Shown here in pieces: positions 47,216 through 57,820 of a DNA stretch of 64,000 bases; the first letter of the stretch is position 1; the number at the start of each line of letters is the position of its first letter. Source of the stretch: Desmodesmus armatus (lineage: Eukaryota > Chlorophyta > Chlorophyceae > Sphaeropleales > Scenedesmaceae); the NCBI GenBank assembly GCA_007449985.2, contig VIIQ02000028.1, forward strand, positions 124,001 through 188,000, given 5' to 3'. A program made the position numbers and the translations under genes. The notes beneath the pieces were generated by a model. The model saw only the letters and a program-made list of their open reading frames with translations. It did not search any database and was not told the origin of the DNA.

Positions 47216-50200
47216 TGAATTGCTGCCACGGCTGTCTGCGGCTGCTGCCGCCGCTGCTGCTGCAGCCTTGGGCGTCGCACCCCCTTGCCACATTCCTTTC
47301 AAGCTGCTGCTGCTGCTGGGCCCTTTCTTCGGCGGCAGGCTCAGCCCTAGAGCACCCTGCAGCCCTCCTGCTGCTGCTGCTGCAACAGCACCCATCCCTC
47401 CTGCTGCATGCTGCTGCTGCTGGCAGCCTCCAGCTGCGCCCAACCCTGCATTCAGGGACAGCTCCGGCTGCAGTGCATAACCCTCACTGTCCTGGGAGCC
47501 CAACCAGCCCTGCTGCTGCTGCTGCTGCTTCAAGCTGGCAGCCAACTCGCCATGCACAGCTGCGGTTGCAAACGCGGTGGGTGTCTCCAGCGACAACCGG
47601 CTCTGTGTGGTGCTGCCCTTGCGCGACCCACCCAGCTGCTCCTGCTGCTGCTGCTGCTGCTGCGCCAACACAGCCTGGTCAAGCGAGAACCGCTGCTGCT
47701 GCTGCTGCTGGTGCTGCCTTAGCACCGACTGCCCCCATGCTGCACCCACACCACCTTGCTGCTGTTGCTGCTGCTGGTGCAGCATGTGCTGCTCAGACGT
47801 GAACAAGCCCCCCCTGCCTGCTGCATCCGTGCCAGCAGTGACCACACTCTGTGAATCACACTCAGTGGTGTGGCAGCCCGTCACACCATCTGTATAAGAA
47901 CCAGGCGCTGCAGGGGCACCCACAGCACTGCCACCCCTGACAGCAGCTGCTGCTGCCTCCTGCTGTGCCAAGGTGGCCGCCAGTGCACTCATCTGCTCGT
48001 GCACACTCGAGCTGCGAGACATGCTGTCGAGGTTCGTACCGCCTGTGTGCAAGCCGATCTGCACGCCACCGCCGCCGCTGCCGCCGCTGCTGTTGCTGGC
48101 TCCAGGGGCCCCCGCTGCTGTGCTGCATGCCACGGAGCCCCCAGCTGTGGAGCTGCTGCTGCTGAGCGGTACTGCCACACCTATGTGGGTGTGGTGCGTG
48201 CGGCCCAGCAGGGACGGCAAGCTGCTATCCAGAATGCGTATGGCAGCCTCAGACAGGGGCGCCTCCTCTGGGAGATGCATCATGCCCCTGCTGTTGTTGC
48301 GGGAGTGCGTCCGCTGCTGCTGCTGTTGCTGCTGCTGTGCCGTCTGCGCCTGGGGTGCATGCCCGCGTGGGCTGCCGCCTTCAGACCTGTACCCGCCTTG
48401 CAGCAGCTGATTGGTCAAACTGCTGCCGAGCCGCTGTAGCTCCATGCTCCACCTCTTGGGTACGTTGAAGGCAGGAGGGGCCCAGCGGCCCCCCTGGGAT
48501 CCACCCCCGCTGTCTGATGCAGGCCCCTGCTGGACCCCTGGCCCTGACTGCTGAGGTCCTCCTGCCCCAGCAGCACCAGCAGCACCACCAGTGACATGGC
48601 CTTGTAGGAGTGCCTGTGCACCTGACGGACAGCTGCCTACCCTGAACCCCAGGGGCGACTGGTACTGCTGCTGGTACTGCTGCCGGCCGTACGGCAGGCC
48701 GTACGGCAGGCCGTACGGCTGCTGGCGCTGCTGCTGCTCGGGGAGTGCCCCTGCCATCTGCCACATCTCTCCAGGCACGCTACAGCTCTTGCGAGCAGGG
48801 GAGAAGGCACCTCCGGTAGGAGCCCCTGCTGCCGCTGCCGCTGCTGCTGCTTCGGTCGATGGGCAGAACCAGGCGTCTCCTATGCTGCCGCTGCTGCCGG
48901 AGTTAGGCCCCAGCGGCGGCGTGGACGCTGCTGCTGCAGCTGGAGGAGGCGGTGGTGTACCGCTGTGCTGCAGCTGATGCCAGACCATCTCCTGTAGGTT
49001 TGGTGCAGACAGCGCCCTGCTGCCTGGGCTGGGGAGCCTGCCTGAGGCTGTGTATGCTGCGGAGGCAGCTGCAACACCCTCCCCGCTGCTGCAACTCTCA
49101 ACGCTCTCCTGACCAGCTGAGCCCTCGCCTAGCAACAACATGGGCGGCGGCTGTGCTGCACAGGCTGCAGCTGCAGCAGCAGCAGCGGCAGCCTGCCTTG
49201 CGGCGGCTGTGACTGTAGCCACATCGACACGCAGGCAGCGCTGTGTCATGTGCTGCACCAACTCAGGACAGCTGCCGTAATGCACCTGCACTGCGCTCGC
49301 CAGCACCGTGCCACACGTGTAGCCTTCCTCGATCCCAGCCGTTGCCACCGCTGCCGTCCCCGCTGCTGCTGTTGCTGCATCGGCACCACTGCTGGCGGAC
49401 AGTGGTGCGCAGCTGTAGCCGTACGTGTAGCTTAAAGGCGCCTGCAGTATGCCTGAAGCAGCACTGGCGCCAGAGGGCGGTGGTGTTGCTGGCATATCTG
49501 TACTGCTGCCTCCGCCGCTGCTAATGCGGCTGCTGGTGCCCTTGTCTGCCCGGGTCTGCGGCTGCGCTGCAACGTCTGCTGCTGCAGCAGCAGCAAGCGT
49601 TGCTGCCAAGCTGCCGACCGGCCGTTCCTCCAGCACCTGGCAGCAGCAGGTTGCGAGTCCCCGCATGCTGCTGCCGGGTATCAGCAGCGGGTGCTGCGCC
49701 TGCTGCTTGACGGACACGGTGACGTAGCTAGGGCTGTGGGGGCCCCTGTGTGGCTGTGCTTGTGTGTGGAAGGGGAACAGGCCAACTGCTCCAGCAGCAG
49801 AGGTGACAACCAAACAACATGACAACAACACACACACACACACACACACACAAGGGCAGACTGAGCAGGCAAGGCAACTCAGCAAGAGCCTGTGCAGCTA
49901 CTTTGCGTGCACTGCAACTTACTGCTTTGCGGTCATATGGCAATGCCGTGGTGCATGTGGACACGATATGCAGCCACAGCAGCTACCACAACCCCGTACT
50001 CTGCACAAGTTCCCTCATTGATACAACCAGCCTGTACGCGCCACACCTGTACCAGCCAGCACTCACCCATGGCATGCCGCTGCCCATGCTGCTGCCACTG
50101 CAGCGACTGTGACAGGTACAGCAGCCCACCGGCCTCCCCGATCACCAGCCCGCCAGCCCCCGCAAACGCTCTCAGCGCCTGGAGCATAGGGGCATTAGCT

Positions 50201-51674
50201 GACAGCTGTTCGGCATGCTGCGCCACAGCACCGCCACCCAGCAGCAGTCCAGAGAGGCCTGGCGGCAGCTGCTTGTCATACAGCGGCGAGAAGGGCACCA
50301 GCTGCACTCCTGCCAACTGCAGCATGTGCAGGTTCCTGCACACAGACATGCACATAGGACGTCACGGCCAGCCAACTGCACGACAGCACCATGGGAGGAG
50401 CTAGTCAACCCTGCTGTATGCATGCACGCTGTGCACCACACATTGCTAGCCGCTTTACCAAACCGAGGACTGCAGCAGGTGATGAAGCTGCCTCACGGCA
50501 TGCATCGTGACAGAGGCCGCGAAGCCAAGAGCAGAACTGAACCTACTGCTGGAAGTAGCGGAAGAAGGCTTCATCATATGCAACACCCAGTGACACCCTG
50601 AAGGTGCGGGCAGCAGGCGGGAGTGGTGCCTGCGGCTGCGGCACTGCTGCTGTTGCTGCCAGCTGGCGCAGCAGCTGCAGGTCAATGCGTTCTGCTATCA
50701 GCTGCACAAACTCCTGCTGCTGCTGCAGTGGCTGAGCCACCTGCGCGCTGCTGGCATCCGCACCAGCAGCTGCTGAGGGAACCTGTGTACAACCACACAC
50801 GCGGACACAGCAGCTACGTCAAGAAGGAGTTGCCATCACTTCATGCATACATCTTCAAACCTGGCTGTCAAGCAATGTAAGCCATCCGCTTGTTCCGGCT
50901 GCCTGTAGCCTGGTTGGGCTGCATGTGTGGAGGTTCGTGTGTGTTGCATCAGCACGGGTGCGTGAAGGTGTACTGCCTGCCAGCCATGCTGCAGGACTGC
51001 TGCCAGGACTCACCACTGGAAGACTGCCCAGCACAGCAATGTCCAGGCCGGCTTGTTTGAGAGCATCCTGCGTTTCACTTGCCAGCCCCTGCTTTGCTGC
51101 CTTGTTCAAAATGACACCAGCCACGCTGCAGCTGCCATCACCACCAGCAGCATACCCCCGCACGAGCGCCAGAATAGACCTGGGCGTGTTGAAGGCCTGA
51201 GCGTCGATGATCAGCACAACAGGTGCGTGCAGCCATGCTGCAAGCTGTGCTGTGCTGCCCTGCTCTGTACCGTCTGCTGAGGGGCTGTCAAACATGCCCA
51301 AGCAGCCCTCGATAAGTGCGATGTCAGCTGTGCTGGACATGCCATGGAAGCATGCACGTACTGCATCTGCTGTGAGCAGCCAGCCATCCAGCCCTGTTGG
51401 GCCATCAGGCAGCTGCTGGGGGTTGCATGCAGCTGCTGCTGGGGCCTGCTCGGGAAGGCCTGGCCCAACGCTGAACCTGTTGACCTTGCATCCATGCAAC
51501 CTGAAGATGACACCAACGTACGCCAGGACGTCAGTTCGCTGAAGGTTCACAGCGTTTGCAGCAGCAAGACGCAGAACGCAACGGTTGTACCCACCTGAGT
51601 GCTGCTTCTATCCCACAAGCAAGGGCTGACTTGCCCACGCCGCTCTGAACGCCACTCAAGACCACTGCAGCCAT
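45779..51674 (-). CDS. CobB/CbiA-like cobyrinate diamide synthase fused to a BtuF-like domain
   Basis: Five exons (51674-51595, 51500-51014, 50782-50547, 50335-50067, 49785-45779) encode about 1,690 residues. Residues 1-268 are a CbiA-type ATPase: P-loop GVQSGVGKSALA, RFSVGPG, IEGCLGMFD, GSTAQLAAWL and GVILNKA. Residues 268-540 match the GATase half (NLHMLQLAGVQLVPFSPL, LLLGGGA, HAMVGLFPF, EEGYTCGTVLASAVQVHYGS). However, the catalytic Cys is Ala (GEAGG, codon 50133-50131) and the C-terminal RGHEFHYS signature is absent. About 675 low-complexity Gln/Ser/Ala/Gly residues follow. Then a BtuF-like domain (about 1215-1690) has IVSLSPAATDILIALGL, GFWVPEMLQLLGLEP and LPAVRAGAVYAVDHALLMRPG. Known CbiA/CobB amidates cobyrinate and BtuF binds cobalamin; the fused function is unknown. 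Three frame breaks (near 46772, 46225 and 45945) each fit one missing G. The start is the ATG directly before the P-loop. Confidence 0.75.
47240..49235 (-). repeat. Low-complexity CAG-rich coding linker
   Basis: About 675 residues rich in Gln, Ser, Ala and Gly, encoded by many short CTG/CAG runs (for example 47640-47720 and 48300-48345). It also has a GCCGTACGGCAG triplication at 48683-48720 encoding PYGL repeats. It stays open on the minus strand and separates the GATase-like and BtuF-like domains; it is probably disordered. Confidence 0.75.
49240..50335 (-). other. GATase-like domain lacking the catalytic Cys
   Basis: The glutamine-amidotransferase half of CobB, in exons 50335-50067 and the start of 49785-45779. 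The fold signatures are present, but the nucleophile motif usually written ECGG reads EAGG, with GCC (Ala) at 50133-50131. The motif that supplies the catalytic His near the end of CobB proteins is replaced by RGLATCCCQ. Glutamine hydrolysis is therefore not expected. Confidence 0.7.
49829..49852. repeat. (CA)n microsatellite in a fusion-gene intron
   Basis: Twelve CA dinucleotides inside the last intron (49786-50066) of the CobB-BtuF gene, close to its acceptor. Confidence 0.9.
50547..51674 (-). other. CbiA/CobB ATPase domain (dethiobiotin-synthetase-like fold)
   Basis: N-terminal ATPase part of the fusion. The first exon encodes MAAVVLSGVQSGVGKSALA, a deviant Walker A typical of the MinD/CbiA superclass. 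Exon 2 continues with KVNRFSVGPG, LDGWLL, ADIALIEGCLGMFD (Mg/ATP site), APVVLIIDAQ and VAGVILNKAAKQGL. All these signatures are intact, so ATP binding is expected. No transit peptide precedes the P-loop, which suggests a cytosolic protein. Confidence 0.8.
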
Positions 51675-52180
51675 GGCACCTGAGCTACTTCGTTCAAAGG
51701 CAGGCTACCCCTGATGGGATAGGAGCTGCCAAGACATCACCTCCCGTTACTGCTGAACTGCTGCAGTGTTGAGGGCCAAAGTAGTAGGGCCAGGAACCCC
51801 AAGCTGTAATGCCAGCAAAACCAACCGTTCCTTGAACTCTGTGAACTCAAAGAATATGCGATCAACGGGTCGACTGGCCGATACAATTGTGATGGCAAAA
51901 TCTCATGGGGAGTGTGCTCTCAACAACCATGAAACTGCACACCAGGTGCTGTTCATACGACCACTGGGAAACCAATGAAGCACGCTGACAGCTTGTCAGG
52001 ATCACCAATGATGATTGATTGTTATTTTTGCTGTGGTGGTTTTGAAGTGGGGAATCCACGCTCCTTTGACCTCATTCGCTGCGTTTTGAGGTTCCTGTTC
52101 TTCTGACAACGCGTTGTGCTGTCAATGCACGTTCTCTTCGCGTGCTGACCTTGCCGATGGTGCTGGTTTCCTCTTAGTAA
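51675..52180. promoter_or_regulatory. Shared divergent promoter region, CobB-BtuF and CSK-like genes
   Basis: 506 bases separate two start codons that face away from each other, so both promoters and 5' UTRs must lie here. I see no clear TATA box. No gene is supported inside it. Confidence 0.5.
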
Positions 52181-55100
52181 ATGCTGCATCAGGACGTCCA
52201 TCGCTGTGTGCGTGTCTTAGGTGCTCAGCACTATCCCGCGCGCGTTATTGTGAGCAGCAGCACTGGAACCCGGCGGACCACCACAGCAGTAGTGTCAGGA
52301 TGCCATGGCACTCGTGTGCCCAGGCCATGCTCACCCAACAGGCGCACTGGACGAGTCAGATCAGTAGCAACAGGTGTGCCTGTGCTGTGGGCTGTAGTCT
52401 TACGGAAGAATTTGTGCCCGGCATGCGCCTGCATCAGCCACACACAAACCTCTCATGCTCAGGCATGACCAAAGTGCACCTTGCTCCTGTTATGCATCGT
52501 AGCCTTGCCAGTCATATTCATCTTACAGCTATATCCTATGAGCAGCATGGCCTTTTGTAAGACCATGTAATCCTGGCTTCTTCAGGCTTGCTTGTTGCAC
52601 CAGCTACCAGGTGACCGCCAGTAGCAAGTACGGTATGTCAGTAGTGTGGGGGCCTTGAGCACTGTGTACTAAGTATGTCATTGGTGTGGCTGCTTTCATC
52701 GTGTGCAGAGAGCCTGACAGGGCAGCCTGTCGTACTGGGAAGCTATGATGAGGCAGCCTTCGAGGTGAGATTCCTCATTTGATGCTCCCAGTTGTCCCTT
52801 GCCGCTATATATCCAGGCATCAACAGCAGCAGTAGCAGAGTAAGCACAGTTTAACTCCACAGCACACCTGCTGCTTGTAACAAACCTCTTCACCATCATC
52901 AGCAGCTGACCCTCTCCCCGCTGCATTGTCCTTTTTTGCAATGACCTTTGCCTTTACAGCCCAGCAACGACCTTCGGGAGCTGGCAGCAGCACAGCTGCA
53001 GTCTCTCTTCCAGGTCCTGCGCCGCATTGCTGGCGGCGCCGCCTCCAGCTATGGCAGCTGCAAAGCCTGCGTCTACGCACGCCGTGCTGACAGCCTTGAC
53101 GCCCCACAAATGAAGCTGCAGCGAGTCGCCTGCTGCAAGTCAGCACACCTGCACTCCTCACCCTCCCTGGGGTTCACTCCATATGGTTCCAGCAGCAGCA
53201 GCAGCAACCCCAGCAGCATAAACAGCTTTGAGGAACTTGATGAGATCCTCACCCTGCACAGGGCAGCCTGGGAGCCAGGCAGCAGCAGCAGCAGCGGCGG
53301 CTGCGAAACTGAGGCGCTGCTCATCAATGAGGAGATCGTGCTGCTGCCCAGCAGCAACCTGCTGGTGCTGCCGCTGGCAGAAGCAGGGGTGCTAGTGGGC
53401 CTCCTGGTGGTGGAGGTTGTCAGTAAGGCTGGCAGTGTAGCACCTCACCAGCCGCAGCCCTTGCAGCAGCAGCAGCAGCAGGGGCAGGGTCAGCCGGTGT
53501 GGGAGCTGCCGCCAGTGCTGGGTCTGTCGGAGGATGTGCTGTGGGCGCTGCGCATGTCTGTGCCGCCGCTGGCGAAGGCGTGTGCCATGGACCTGCGCAC
53601 AGCACTGGCAGGGGCACAGCAGGAGGCACGGCAACGGTGAGTGGGCAGCTTGAGGGGCACACCGGGGTACACCATTCAAAGCGGTTTGTGGAATAAACGT
53701 TCTTGGTCAAAGAAGCAGCTGGCAGCAATGACGTGGCACTACTGCACAATCTACTTGCTGCATGCGGTCCATTTGGTGCTGTGCAGTACTGTGGCAAGCT
53801 TCGTGCTTTGATCTGTACTGTGACAACACCTGGTGGTCTGTGCAACATACAGCACTCGTCACACTCTTCTCTTCCCCTGAGCAATATATACAAGCTGTGT
53901 GCAAACCTTGCCCTGACCGTGCTGCTGCTGTGCTGCCCTGCGCATCTGTCTCATGCACACCTCTTCCCCCAGGCTGGCCCGTTCTCTGCTGTTGGAGGCT
54001 CGTGGTCCCCTCAAGGTGCTGGACACCTTTGGCAGCATGCTGGCACCCCGGCTGCGCACAGGGGAGGCAGCAGGAGAGCCAGAGTCAGACATGGCGGACG
54101 GCATGCTGCTGCAGGGGCAGCGGCTGGCAGATGTGGTGGCACAGCTGGAGGCGGCACTGCGCCCTGCTGCTGCTGCTGCTGCTGCTCCTAGAGGGTCCCA
54201 GGGGACCGCAGGCCTCATTACCAGCAGCAGCAGCGGTGGCAGCAGTGGGAGCGGGACAGGGTGGGAGGTGGTTCAGCAGCAGCAGCAGCCGTGGCGAGAG
54301 CCTTTGGCACTTCCTGCTGCGGCGATGGATGACGGGAACTTGAGTGATGAGGATGACTCATGGGCATTTGCGGACAGCAGCACATTGCCGCCGCCGCAGC
54401 AGCAGCAGCAGCAGCTGGGTCAGGGTGAAGGCCCACAAGCAGCGGCAGTGGCGGTGTCTTCACAGGTCCTGCCTTCAGCACAGCAGCAGCAGCAACCTCA
54501 GCAGCAGCAGCAGCAGCAGCAGCGGGCCATGGCTAAGGTGCCCAAGTTACTGGGGCCTGCAGGCCCTGCAGCACAGCAGCAGCAGCAGCAGCAGGCAGTG
54601 GTGGTTGCCGACCTCGTGCCAGGCCAGCACAGCGCAGGGGACATGGAGACCAGCAGCAGGGACATACGCTGGAAGCAGGTGGCACCACCACCATCACCCC
54701 CAGCGGCTGCAGCGGCTGCAGCTGTAGTAACAGTTCCAACTCAGCCCAGCAGCATCAGCAGCAGCAGTGCGAGCAGCAACAAGAGCAGCAGCTCGGTGTA
54801 CGCTGTGCCGAATCTGGCTGGTTTTGATGCTGCTAGGACCATCGACCTGGAGGTACAGCCACAGGAAGCACTGGCCAGCACGGATGCAGCAGCAGCAGCT
54901 GCAGCAGGGGATCTCAGCGCCACAAGCACCAGCGGCAGCACCAGCACCAGCACCAGCAGTTTGACAGCGTCAGCAGTGGACGGTGCCGTTGGCGGTCTCA
55001 TGCAGCTCACAGCATCGGCTGCGGATGCTTCTGTGCTGCAGCAGAGGCGCCAGCACCGACAGCAGCAGCAGCAGCAGTTGGCGCAGCAGCCGCCGAAGCG

Positions 55101-55919
55101 GCCCGCAGGTGTCTGCAATGTGGTGGACGTCCTCAGCCACCTGCTGTCCGCTGCTGCTGGCCTGGCACAGATGCAAGGCATAAACCTCATCGTCAATGGC
55201 CCACTGACCGTTGACCCTCCAGCTGACACCACCAGCAGCAGCAGAGCAGGCGTGGCGGCCGCCAACAGCAGCAGCAGCGGCACTAGCCTCGTGCTGCTGC
55301 CGCGGCCGGTGCGGCCGCTGCTGGCTGGCGTGGCAGGCAATGTGTGTCGCAGAGTGCTGGGGTACTGTGTGGACGTTGCCCTGCAGTGCACGCCCCGTGG
55401 GGGCCAGCTGTGTGTGACTGCGCGTGCCAGCTCAGGGGGTGTAGAGGTGAGCCTGTTGCACACAGGCCAGGCTCAGCCCAGCAGGCTGCACACATCAACA
55501 GCATCAATGGATGCAGCTGCACTGGGGCCGCAGGCGTCTCCTGCTCCTGCTCTCGCTGCTGCTGAGGGCGCTGCGGGAGCGGCGGGAACCCTGCTGCGGA
55601 AACGCAAGCGGCAGCAGTCCGCTGCTGCCTCTAACACTTCACACCCTGGTGTTAGTGTCAGTGGCAGCAGCAGTGGCAGCAGTGGTGGCAGCAGTACGAG
55701 GTGGAGCACTGGGCTGCAGGAGTTGTCCTCTGCTAGTGGTATCAGGGGTGGGTCGAGCCTCATCACGCTTGACTTTGCGCGGCAGATCCTCCACTCGGTG
55801 GGGGCAGCCTGCACCTGCACTACCCCTACCACTTCATGAATGCGATGACAGGGCAGCTTGAGGTGGGGAGCAACATTGAGGTGTGGCTGCCGCCACCTGC
55901 AACAGCCTCTGGGGGCTAA
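52181..55919 (+). CDS. CSK: Chloroplast sensor kinase-like protein (GAF, HisKA-like, HATPase-like)
   Basis: Four exons (52181-52373, 52709-52764, 52960-53636, 53973-55919) give about 957 residues. Residues 1-65 are rich in Arg, Ser and Thr with few acidic residues, consistent with a chloroplast transit peptide. Residues 70-305 look like a GAF sensor (LRELAAAQLQSLFQVLRRIA helix, LLINEEIVLLPSSNLLVLPLAEAG). A HisKA-like helix follows (LLLEARGPLKVLDTFGSML); the H-box His is replaced by Leu next to ExRxPL. A Gln/Ala/Ser-rich stretch precedes an HATPase-like C-terminus (VCNVVDVLSHLLSAAAGLA, LLAGVAGNVCRRVLGYC) ending NIEVWLPPP. The glycine-rich ATP boxes are weak. Plant CSK, a cyanobacterial-derived plastid kinase, also lacks the His. 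One frame break near 55802 (GGGGG where six G keep the frame) affects only the last ~40 residues. Confidence 0.6.
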
Positions 55920-57463
55920 AGCTGCTACCTGCAGCTACAGCATCTGGGGGCTAAAGTGGGGGTGAAATGGAGGTGCTTTGCTGGACCGTTGTGGTGGGTT
56001 GGTGTGCTGCGTCCAGCTGGCAGTTTGGTGTGGTGGTCAGTGCAGCATGTGATGGTGTACGGGGGTGTTGGCGGGGAGGTGAAGGAGGTATGTAGGGTGG
56101 TGGTGTGTCCCTATGTCCTAAGTGTGTCAATTGTCGCCATGTCCAAAAGGCGTGATGGCAGCTTGTGCCATTGCGAGGAGGATGTCGTGCGATGGTGGCT
56201 TGCTGTCCAAGGGCGTTTGTGTTGGGACTCTTGCTACTTTAGAGCTTGGTGTCACGCACCCTGCTGTGTGCATGCATGTGGATTGAGGGTGAATACCATC
56301 TGCCTGTCTTGCGCATGACAATATGAGGGTTGGGGGGTCACATGTGCTGCAAATAGTTGTGTGCACCTGCATGTCTCTATGGCCGCCATGAGGTATGGTA
56401 GGGTTGTGTGTCCAACATGTAGCTGTGATCTGCGGCTATCTCTTGAGTCATGCTTGTGGGTGGCTGCTTACCTTGATGACCGCTCTTATTGTGCTTCTTC
56501 GCACGTGGAGTGCTTGCTAGTCTGTGTTGAGTGGTCGTTGCGGCTGCAGTTGTGCAGGAGGGTGTGTGTGGCGCCTGCCCCTGTTTGGTGACGGAAGGTA
56601 CCGGAGTGTCGCTAGTGAAATTTTTGACCTGGTGGGCTGAAAAGCAACCCCGGAGACCTTCACATTTTGCACGGCACGTGTTTTGGTTGTGGGTGTGTCG
56701 ATTGTCTCCTGCAGCTGGCCGTGTGCTGGCGTGCTGCGCACCAGAGTTTGCTGGTGTGGTCAGCGTAGCTGTACTATCTGCTTGTTGCTTGAGCGGGGTG
56801 ACTGTCTGGCTAGTGAGAGTGCTACGCACAAAAGTGTGTAAAAAGGAAGAGTGGTCTGCTTGCTGTTGTTGTACTATCTGCTCGATGTGGGGCGGAGATC
56901 TAGCTAGTTGCCTTGTCAGAGGAGCGGTGTTATGTCTACTGCAGGAGCGCTATGCCTGCACTACATATTGATGTTGTTGCCGGATGGGATTAGTCTTGTG
57001 TACACGCGGGCATGTGCGTGCGGTTGCCTTCTGTGGGTTGGGTGACTGTGCGATAGCTGGCTTTCAATGCCACGTTTGGGGCAAGCCAGGGGAACAAAAC
57101 AAGCAGCCAGCAAGCCCAGCAGCTGCCGGTAGGGTTTTTGCTGTTGTCCGCAGTGCTTCTGATGCTCTGTTCGTGCCCCTTTGAGTTGTGCAAGCAACTT
57201 CAGTGGCTATTTGGCTGATGGTAGCCCCTTGTACAACAGCTCTGTAGCATGCATCTGACTAGCGCGGCGGGCCTGCTTGACAAAGCATGCCTATGCCACT
57301 GCGTTGGAGTCATGACTGACTGTGGGACTGGTAGGACTTGTCTGCTTGGCCTGGCAGCATGACAGTGGCCGTCACAGCATGGGCGGCTGGTTGGGATTCG
57401 CAGCTGTCGTGTTGACATGTATTGCATGGCGCATGGTGGCTTGGTGGCGAGTCGGGTTTCTGT

Positions 57464-57468
57464 TGTAA
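57464..57468 (+). terminator. Candidate TGTAA polyadenylation signal of the CSK-like gene
   Basis: TGTAA at the end of the G/T-rich tract that follows the CSK-like stop. An earlier copy at 56837-56841 is an alternative. Confidence 0.35.
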
Positions 57469-57815
57469 CAGAACTTGGCATATGATCCACAGGGTGCGGC
57501 TAGTGCCATCTACATCTGCAGCTACCTCACAAACTAGCTGGCTGCATTGCCAACACTGTAGTCAGGTGATGGTCTTGGGCTGCAATGGACACACCATTCC
57601 CCAACAGAAGTGAGGGACTGACAGCATACCAGTGCACGACGCTGCACCCAACAAGTATTCTGAAAGGCAAAACCAACAGGCAAGTAAGACAGGTGCAGCG
57701 CGCTCAAGTTCTGCACCCACAACTGTGCCCCCCTCCCCCCACCCCCCCTTTGGCCACAACGTCGGCGGCACCAGCCCGGTGCCTCAGGCCCGGTTTTACC
57801 CGAGTAATACCAGTG

Positions 57816-57820
57816 TTACA
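57816..57820 (-). terminator. Candidate TGTAA polyadenylation signal of the membrane-protein gene
   Basis: TTACA on the + strand (TGTAA on the minus strand) inside the A/C-rich tract downstream of the gene that stops at 58741. It implies a 3' UTR of about 0.9 kb. Confidence 0.35.

Noticed and set aside
49786..49885. Cys/Val-rich N-terminus (reading through the CA repeat) as a secretion signal for the BtuF-like region
   Set aside because: This is the translated end of an intron. The acceptor at 49786 joins in phase to the upstream exon and restores the conserved HAMVGLFPF of the CobB family.
56531..56971. 146-codon Cys/Val-rich open frame on the + strand
   Set aside because: It reflects the G/T-rich 3' tract after the CSK-like gene; no splice sites, domain or codon bias like the neighbours.
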